A stretch of DNA of 64,000 nucleotides from Antilocapra americana. Taxonomy: Eukaryota; Chordata; Mammalia; Artiodactyla; Antilocapridae. The stretch covers positions 47,588,030 to 47,652,029 of the forward strand of contig ML664161.1 of the NCBI GenBank assembly GCA_007570785.1. Reading direction: 5' to 3'. Every line of letters starts with the position of its first letter. Position 1 is the first letter of the stretch. Below, piece after piece: positions 57,071 to 64,000 of this stretch. The notes under the pieces are model-generated. The model had not been told where the DNA came from and did no database searches. It saw only the letters and a list, made by a program, of their open reading frames with translations. Made by a program: the position numbers and the translations under genes.

Positions 57071-57690
57071 TGTCAAAGGCTTTCAGAACCTTCTCCTTTT
57101 TATATAAAAGAACTTCCAACTTGAGAGGAAACAAATGTGAGAGGAAATTTTCAGTACAGAAACTTAGGAAAAAAAGAGAAAAAAGAAGAGAGATGAGATT
57201 TTTAGGTAAGAAAGCATTGAGGACAAACTACATACTTCAAAGGTTCCTGAAGCTTGGAGAAGGAAAAAGAGACCATAAAGAAATAAAACTCTGGATTCTG
57301 GAACTGAAATCATGTTCTTCCATTTGTATTAAAAACTCCCCCACCTGGACCTCCATTTACTCCTCTGTAAAATTGTGGAATTTGACTAAAAGGATCTGAT
57401 CCCTTGATCTTATGACTTCTTCATCACCTAACCTGCCTTCCTACACCTCTCTACCCACCTTCATCATTGCTATAATCCTCAGGACTTTACCTGTGTGCTT
57501 GTCCACACAGTCAGAAAACATACTATGCTTTATGTTTTATGCAAACTATACCAGTCCCTGAATACATGAACATTATTTCTAGTATTTAATTTACCTACAA
57601 AAATAGTTTACTGGTTGGTTATGATACTGCACTAAGTCTGCAAAATAATGACGTCACAGGAGTTAGCAAATTAATATAAACAAAACTCCC
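57071..57690. other. No recognised feature
   Basis: About 620 bp. A 109-codon Lys/Arg-rich open frame at 57070-57396 starts at the BovB edge, has no domain I recognise and lies in A-rich DNA, so I do not call it a gene. Confidence 0.4.
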
Positions 57691-57699
57691 ATGAATGCT

Positions 57700-57873
57700 T
57701 GCAAAGAATCTGCCTGCAATGTGGGGGACCTGGATTGGATCCTTGGGTTAGGAAGACCCCTTGGAGAAGGAAACAGCTATCCACTCCAGTATTCTGGCCT
57801 GGAGAATGCCATGTATTTTATAGTCCATGGGGTTGCAAAGAGTAGGACAACACTGAGCAACTTTCATTTCACC
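57700..57873 (+). mobile_element. Bov-tA SINE, head-truncated
   Basis: Begins inside the tRNA part ('gcaaagaatctgcctgcaat'), then 'ggattggatccttgggttag' and a BovA body to 'gagcaactttcatttca'. Confidence 0.88.
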
Positions 57874-57885
57874 TGTGAATGCAGC

Positions 57886-60004
57886 TACACATACAAAGAA
57901 AGAAAAAAGGCATTAAATCAAAATACATCTGATCAGCAAAATGGAAACTGTTGGGTATTTAGTCATGAACTACATGACTTACATATTCAATGTATAATCG
58001 CTTTAGAAATAGTCACCTAGAGAAACAATGTTCAGCTGTGAGAACTGTTCAGCAGTCAAACACTAAACTCAGGGGTACTTCAATACTGTCTCACCTCAAC
58101 TTTATTTCCCCAAAGGGAACTTACTCACTTCCTCATCTAACTTACTCACTGCGTTTAATTTCAAACACTTTTGAAATCGCTATTCTTAAAATAGTGATAA
58201 AAATCATTCTTCAGGATCCAAGGGAAAGAAATTCAAAGGAAGAATTCTAAAATGACATGATGTACTAGTTCTATCTAATTCTCTAAGGTGAATACTTTGA
58301 AAAGAACAATACTCATTTGGAAGTAAAAACTCTAGATTAAGAAAAATCAGATTCTCTTCAGTCATACACTCAACATATCAAGTTCATCTTTGGAGTAAGG
58401 AATGCTTTGGTGATAAGAAACCACTACCCATCAGAACTCAGGATATGATGCCACCACATACAGGCAAGGCTCTGCTCTCTACTCGGCTCACTGCTGGCAC
58501 TCAGTCAATGTTGTGTGTGTACACCTGAACAAGATGAGACTCTTATTTATATTTCAGAAAACTGAGGCTATCACTGAATTATTTGCAGGAGATGGAATCT
58601 GAGATAGGATGAAAAATTTAAAAAACCTGGTTTTATTCTAAGACTTCTGACACCTAGAATCAGAACAATGTTTGTGAAAAATGGAATTCTTATTACTTTA
58701 ATATTTTATTGAAAAAAATCTAGTATTATAAAATGGTCAAAAGAAAACATATTTTATTTGTATCTTCTTAGCATCATAAAAATTCTTCCCTTCTCTCCAG
58801 AATACTGAAGTAATACTCAAATGCAAATTCACAGTAATATTCATAAGGACCCAAAATTAATTTGATTCCATGTGAGGGCCTGAGAGAATCTCTTAATCAT
58901 CAAGTCCTTCAGTGAGGATATACAAAACATCCCTTTAATTATTTTTTTAAAAAGTTATTTATGTTGTTAAAAAATTCTACATGACTTAAAATAAATCAAG
59001 AGTCTTCTGATTCTCCTCCCACATACACATTCACACCTTCCTTCCCTGACTCTGAAATGTCTTAAACTCAGAGTTTCTTTGACTTCACATCTCCAGAAAA
59101 TCCACCTGCCTTCATTCAAGGGAAGGGAGCAGTGGGTACTTGACAGTGTGGACTGAAGGAGGAAATCTGGGTGTTGATTTCTTAAACAGCCTTTCTAATA
59201 ATAACCCTGCTTTTCAGTCCTACTCATACTCCCAGGTTCAAAGATACCTCATGTCTCCATGTGGTCAAAAATGCCTTGCTACCCAGTCTATATTTCAACT
59301 TCCTTTGTTCTGCTGATTTCAGCTTTCATCCATCTACTATGTTGACACCTCCTCTATGATTTTCTTGCCATTGTGGATTCACAACTTTAAAAAAAATAAT
59401 CTTATTGTCTTTCTTCTGGGGTTTTAGGATGAAACATATATTAAAATGTGTGCTATACTTAACCAAAAAATCTGCTCTATTTAGTCCAAAATGTCAACTT
59501 CCATTTTCTACTCTAAATATTTATATATTGACAATTTACTTATATATTTTCTGTAATATAAAAATAACCTTTAAAATTAAGCCCAAAGGAATCCATGGTT
59601 CTTTCCATGCTCACAGCCTTTAGTTCTGCCCAATGCTTCTTTCCATATTCACAGACATATTGCTACAAGTTTTTTTTTTTTTTACCATTTTCTAGTCTAT
59701 GGCTAATTTTAGATGATTAAACTTGTTTGAAATTGGGTCTCTGAATTGGTGCAACCTTTGTAGAGTCCAATGCATTCAAAATGATATTCAGCAAAAAATA
59801 ATCAATCAAGTCACCCACGTAACGTTTGTGAAAACCAAGTGTTGGTTTTCTCTACAAAATGATTCAGGGTAAGGTTTGTAGAGGTATTTCCAAAAGTCCA
59901 GAGCAACTGTGTCCCCAGATTGGTCAGGTGACTGCATAAAAGGTACCTGAAACACAATTCTTGTGCTTATTCTCTCTTCTCCCTTTTAAAATAAACAATC
60001 TTAC
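57886..60004. other. About 2.1 kb without firm repeats
   Basis: Unique AT-rich DNA. 'cagaaaactgaggctatcac' at about 58556 could be a MIR scrap. T-run at about 59671-59684. No coding signal. Confidence 0.4.
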
Positions 60005-60300
60005 TTATTCTTCAAGGCACAGCTTAAATATTACTTCTTTCCTTTGGCATCCTCTTTTCCATTCCATTTCCCTGTTAAAATGAATGACCCCATCATCTGA
60101 TCTCCTGTAATATTTTATATATACTTTTACTTGTGTGTGTATACACACACACAACAGTACACAACACATTGTACTGGTATGATTTATTGTCTATACCTCT
60201 ATTATATTTTGAACTCCTCAAAGGCAAAATTTGTGTTCCATTCTTTTTGGTATCACCAGTAACTAGTACAGTACCTATAATTCAAAAGAACGTCAGCAAA
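60005..60300 (+). mobile_element. L2 LINE 3' fragment
   Basis: 'ttcttcaaggcacagcttaa', 'tcctttggcatcctctttt' and, after the GT/AC palindrome, 'ttgaactcctcaaaggcaaa' and 'accagtaactagtacagtac' follow the L2 3' order. Confidence 0.65.
60131..60155. repeat. (TG)n-TA-(CA)n palindromic microsatellite
   Basis: 60132-60151 is a perfect 20-bp palindrome made of TG and CA dinucleotides around a central TATA. Confidence 0.92.
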
Positions 60301-60439
60301 CAATCTTGAACTTAATCACATTTGACACAGATACCTTCTAATATGAGAAATCCCAGACTAAACAAGGAGAAATGAGTATGAAAACCCAACCAAAAGTCTA
60401 AAATAAAGAGAAGCTTTATGTATTAATCCAAATCCCCTC

Positions 60440-60590
60440 ATTAAAATTACCTGAGGAAGGTATCATGCCTCTGACATATGAAAGAACTGAGACTCAAATA
60501 ACTTGGTCAAGATCAAAGCTACTAAACACTAGAATAAGAGCATTTTAACCCTCATCTGGTTCCAAAGCTAGAGCTCTTGATTTTTTATTT
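60440..60590 (-). mobile_element. MIR SINE, minus strand
   Basis: 'gaaagaactgagactcaaat', 'aacttggtcaagatcaaagc' and 'ttccaaagctagagctctt' are the antisense core and head of MIR. Confidence 0.6.
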
Positions 60591-60880
60591 TTAATGTTTT
60601 CTTCCTTGAGACCAGAGACTACAACATGCAAAAAAGGAAGAGTTTTTCATCTGTGTCTTGCCAGCTCTTGGTATATAATTAACTATAGTCTTCAAATATA
60701 AGTTATGTCCAAATGATTGTTTTTGACTTTTTTTTTTACATTGTTCATTTCTGAGTCATTACATCTGCCATGGTTAGTTAAGCCTGCGGTGAACTTGTAC
60801 AGTCGAGACTGCTATTACTTTAAATAGTAGTTCTTAGTGCATGAAGATGATGCTTCCTATTGTTCGACCTTTAGGAAGAA

Positions 60881-61096
60881 GGTGAAGGTGTTAGTCACTC
60901 AGTTGTGTCCAACTATTTGTGACCCCATGGACTGTAGCCCACCAAGCTCCTCTGTCCATGGAGTTCTCCAGGCATGAATATTGGAGTGGGTTGCCATTTC
61001 CCTCTCCAGGAGATCTTCCCACGCCAGGGATCGAACACTGTTCTCCCGCACTGCAGGCAGACTCTTTACCCATTGAGCCAGAAGGGAAGCCCCTTT
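60881..61096 (-). mobile_element. Bov-tA SINE, minus strand, perfect 12-bp target duplications
   Basis: BovA part from 'ggtgaaggtgttagtcactc' and tRNA part ending 'gagccagaagggaagcccc'. The target duplication ctttaggaagaa is perfect at 60869-60880 and 61097-61108. Confidence 0.95.
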
Positions 61097-61267
61097 CTTT
61101 AGGAAGAAAGGTGGGCACAAACAATTCTTTGACCTCTAATCTCAACTACATATTGTGCAACTGCAATATGCTTACTTTGAGAAGTGTGCCTACTGGGGCT
61201 TTGATTTTTTTGTGTGTTTAGAAAAGGAAAGTAAAATGTAATGTGTGATACATGCATAATACAATAT

Positions 61268-61408
61268 CAGTTCAGTTCAGTCACTCAGTCATGTCCAACT
61301 CTTTGCGACCCCATGAACTGCAGCACGCCAGGCCACCCTGTCCATCACCAACTCCCAGAGTCCACCCAAACCCATGTCCATCGAGTCAGTGATGCCATAC
61401 AGGCATCT
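61268..61408 (-). mobile_element. BovB 3' end, 141 bp, perfect 13-bp target duplications
   Basis: Very short antisense BovB tail (from cagttcagttcag to a block reading 'gatgccatacaggcatc'). The target duplication cataatacaatat is perfect at 61255-61267 and 61409-61421. It is a clear example of extreme 5' truncation during BovB retrotransposition. Confidence 0.94.
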
Positions 61409-61421
61409 CATAATACAATAT

Positions 61422-62692
61422 ACCCCGTTGGAATGCACACTTGGTGCTCTTTAATTTTGTTTGACTCTTTCGTGCACCTATATATTCGCTAAAATAGTTA
61501 AGTTTGAGTCTGCATACCTATATTTCTACATATAGGTTCCTATAAAGTTATATATAGCATATATATAATAAAACCACTATAAAATATGAACAAAAAGAGT
61601 TTTGATATCAATTTTTAATCCCTCTTATTTTTATGTTAATTTCTAATCCCTCTTCTCTACTGACTTTTAATCAGTGTGGCCAAAAAAAAAAAAGTTTCCA
61701 CTGTGAAAAGTCTGATTTTTCTTTTTCTAGATCTCACAGGTATCTAGAGTCCAGATATGTCATATCTGGATTCTCATATCTAGATGTCAGATATCTCATA
61801 TCTCTTATGCCTGAGATATCATACTCTCTGTGTCATGACAGGTAGGAAAGCAGGTCATAAAACCTTGGCATCCACCATTCGAAAACCTGCTGCAGGCATC
61901 TTAAAGTATTTGCAGCTCTTAATAGGGAGCTTTACCTACTTGCCAAAGAATGTTCCATTCAAGCACAAGCGAGTCCAGGGGAGGCAGAAAGGTGATGTTC
62001 CTGGAGCAGCCTTCAAACACGGAGCAAGAGAGGTATATCCTGCTCTGATTCCCTGAGGTGCTTGATAGTACTAAGCCCTGTGGTGTCACTGTGGTATCTT
62101 CCCATTATCAGCTTCCTTCCCTTCTCTGCCTCACTTCCCTGCTGGTACTGCTGGGAATCCCTCCCATCTGAACTCCAGCCCTTAAGCCTAGAATAGAGAA
62201 AAGGCCACTTTAAGAACAGTGTTTACTAGATGTTACTATGGAGATTTGTTTCATCCACCATGCAGAGAATCATGCCAGCTTCTAACTCTCATTTCACAAG
62301 GACTGATTCTGCTTATTTCCTCCAGATATCAGTTCCCCCTAATCTGGGTATCCTGAGAATGGACCTATGCTCTGCACACTGTAGGCATTAAGGGTATTTT
62401 AAGTTCCTTGGGGCAAGAAAAATCACTGTCCTGCCTATGTCCAAGATAAAAATGGATTCCCTCACACCCTGACCACTGAGCAGTACATTTTCAGCTCCAA
62501 TTACTCCTTCCTCCACAGGCTGCAGGACACCTCTGGGGTTACTGGTAAGCCATGTCCCTTTCAGTTTAAGTCCAGTCCTCTCAAGTGAGCATTTACCATT
62601 TTCCACTTCCTGTAAAATACAGATACACAGACACACTTTTATTTTACTTATATCTCCATTTTTTTTTTACTGTTTTTACTATAAAAGATAAC
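61422..62692. other. About 1.3 kb, includes an ATATCT-rich palindromic cluster
   Basis: Mostly unique DNA. 61740-61830 holds repeated ATATCT/AGATAT motifs (listed separately). The 90-codon frame at 61784-62053 is not a recognised protein. Confidence 0.4.
61740..61830. repeat. Cluster of ATATCT/AGATAT motifs with a 9-bp stem hairpin
   Basis: tccagatat-gtc-atatctgga at about 61750-61770 is a perfect 9-bp inverted repeat with a 3-nt loop. Further ATATCT or AGATAT copies lie at about 61778, 61791, 61798 and 61816. Confidence 0.85.
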
Positions 62693-63120
62693 CATTTATT
62701 TAGTTACAAAAGACAACAACAAAAATTATTTTACAGTTCTGGAGATGAGAAATCTGAAATGAGGCTAAATGAGGGCTAAAATCAAATTGTTGCCTTTTCC
62801 AGCTTCCAGAGATGATCTGAATTCCTTAGATCATGGCTGTATATATCTCCATTTTCAAAGCCAGTACCATTAAAATAAGTCCTTGTCATGCCACCATCTT
62901 CTGATTCTTTCTCTTCCGTCTCCCTCCTGCACTTATAAAGACCTTTGTGACTACATCAGGACCACCCAGACACCTCAAAGTCAACTTAGTAGCAACTTTC
63001 ATTCCATCTGTAACTGTAAGTCCCCTTGCCATATAACCTAACATATTCACAGTTTCTAGAAACTGGGATGTAGAAATCTTTGGGAGGTGGGGGCATTATC
63101 CTACCAGTCTCAACAAGTTT
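62693..63120 (-). mobile_element. MaLR LTR (MLT1/MST-like), minus strand, diverged
   Basis: 'tttacagttctggagatgag', 'gttgccttttccagcttcca', 'gcacttataaagacctttgt' and 'atattcacagtttctagaaa' followed by a G-rich block resemble the reverse complement of MaLR LTRs. Confidence 0.6.
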
Positions 63121-63314
63121 AAAGATGCAAATCATTTTCCTTTCAGATCTAATTATTCTAGATGCAGTGTATAAGGATGATCTTATTATTCCACTCACTC
63201 TAAAAAGAACATCTATCTAAAACACTGAATACTATACCTTACCAGAAGTTGCCATTATTCAGAACCTGTGATGTGTCATGTATTCTATATACTCAGCAAT
63301 ATTTAATAGTTAAC

Positions 63315-63485
63315 ACACAGTCTTCAGCATTAGACTGATCTGGAATGCAAGTTGCACTCTGCTCCCTGCTAAATAGACAACATTCTGGACAAGTTAATTA
63401 ACCACTGTAACTCTCATTCTATCAAATGAAAAAGAAACAGTACACCTCCTCATAGTGATGATTTGATAAATTTATCTTAACTGAC
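63315..63485 (+). mobile_element. MIR SINE
   Basis: 'cacacagtcttcagcattag', 'gatctggaatgcaagttgca', 'ggacaagttaattaaccact' and 'atcaaatgaaaaagaaacag' follow the MIR order. Confidence 0.65.
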
Positions 63486-63497
63486 ATCAGAATTCCT

Positions 63498-63700
63498 TGG
63501 GCTTCCCAGGTCGCACAAATAGTAAAGAATACACGGGCCAACACAGGAGATGCAAGAGACACAGGTTCAGTTCCTGTGTTGAAAAGATCCCTTGGGCAAG
63601 GAAATGGCAATCTGCTTCAGTGTTCTTCCCTGGAAAATTTCAAAGACAGAGGAACCTGGTGTGTCGCAAAGAATTGGACATGGCTCAGTGCACACATACA
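63498..63700 (+). mobile_element. Bov-tA SINE, diverged
   Basis: tRNA head 'gggcttcccaggtcgcacaa' and B-box-like 'aggttcagttcctg', then a BovA body with a small deletion. Flanks agaattcctt and agaatcctt suggest an imperfect target duplication. Confidence 0.85.
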
Positions 63701-63804
63701 CAGAGAATCCTTTATTGTATGGAAAAATTGAAAAGAATATTTGATTACATTCAAGATTACCTCATGTTGTTACCTTTTAATCCTTCCCAAAGTAAACCAG
63801 CATC

Positions 63805-64000
63805 ACTATGAACAAAGCTAATGGAGGTGATGGAATTTCAGCTGAGATATTTCAAATCCTAAAAGATGATGCTGTTGAAGTGCTGCATGCAATACACTAG
63901 CAAATTTGGAAAATCAGTAGCCACAGGACTGGAAAAGGTCAGTTTTCATTCCAGTCCCAAAGAAAGGCAATGCCAAAGAATGTTCAAACCACCACACAAT
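63805..64000 (+). mobile_element. BovB reverse transcriptase region, running off the window
   Basis: 'ggaggtgatggaatttcagc', 'tcaaatcctaaaagatgatg' and 'ccacaggactggaaaaggtc' are the N-terminal part of the BovB reverse transcriptase coding region. Sequence continues past 64000. In-frame stops are already present (for example the tag at 63898), so the copy is degenerate. The start of the element is either 5'-truncated at about 63805 or unrecognisable. Confidence 0.88.

Noticed and set aside
57070..57396. 109-codon Lys/Arg-rich open frame
   Set aside because: It begins at the end of a BovB tail in A-rich DNA and has no recognisable domain, conserved motif or promoter.
57691..58017. 109-codon open frame
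   Set aside because: The first half is translated Bov-tA SINE and the rest has no domain.
61784..62053. 90-codon basic open frame that at first looked like a small nuclear protein
   Set aside because: I could not match it to a known family. It begins inside the ATATCT-rich cluster and has no supporting gene structure.
1..64000. CRISPR array, bacterial operons, plasmid or phage modules
   Set aside because: All recognised content is mammalian. The short direct repeats seen are target duplications, microsatellites or tandem duplications without regular spacers.

Overview
This is an AT-rich, gene-poor stretch of ruminant nuclear DNA, most likely from a bovid (cattle, buffalo, sheep, goat or a relative). 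The call rests on the interspersed repeats: many tRNA-Glu/BovB-derived SINEs (Bov-tA and Bov-A2), BovB (RTE-type) LINE fragments, ruminant L1 with its typical 3' tail, and older cetartiodactyl CHR-type SINEs. Repeats were identified by recognising the sequences. No alignment was run, so subfamily names are approximate. I see no convincing host protein-coding gene, spliced exon set, functional tRNA or rRNA gene, CRISPR array or CpG-island promoter. The longest open frames are L1 or BovB remnants, or antisense shadows of them.

Layout. 1-5 kb: the 3' part of a BovB (running in from outside), a 136-bp segment present twice, a Bov-A2, a second BovB tail, MIR, CHR and an old LTR-like repeat. 5.2-9.7 kb: a mosaic of plus-strand L1 remnants with a 5'UTR, a broken ORF1 and two or three overlapping ORF2/3' ends. 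10-11.4 kb: a dimeric Bov-tA, then a hAT-type MER5-like element split by an L1 tail. 11.4-14.6 kb: about 3 kb without a recognised repeat. 14.6-18.4 kb: ancient minus-strand L1 with younger insertions, ending in an inverted L1 junction. 18.7-26.9 kb: L2, Bov SINEs, a probable ERV LTR, a mariner tail and unique DNA.

26.9-35.3 kb is the main structure. It is a minus-strand ruminant L1 with both its 5' start and its 3' end present, broken by a BovB tail (11-bp target duplication) and by a younger L1 carrying a 5' inversion. The inner end of the younger L1 runs into a 100-N assembly gap. 35.3-47 kb: a TIR-bearing MITE, several Bov-tA copies, L2, MIR, two MaLR LTRs (MLT1-like) in opposite orientations, a CHR-2 SINE and a HAL1/L1-like relic. 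47.5-49.3 kb: two Tigger-type DNA transposons and a clean 600-bp solo ERV LTR with 6-bp target duplications. 49.3-64 kb: old L1, BovB, Bov SINEs, MIR, L2, an MLT-type LTR, and a BovB reverse-transcriptase fragment that runs off the end.

No genes work together here as a pathway. The interest lies in the order of insertion, the rearranged retrotransposons and a few short duplications and palindromes. I found no convincing new biological system.
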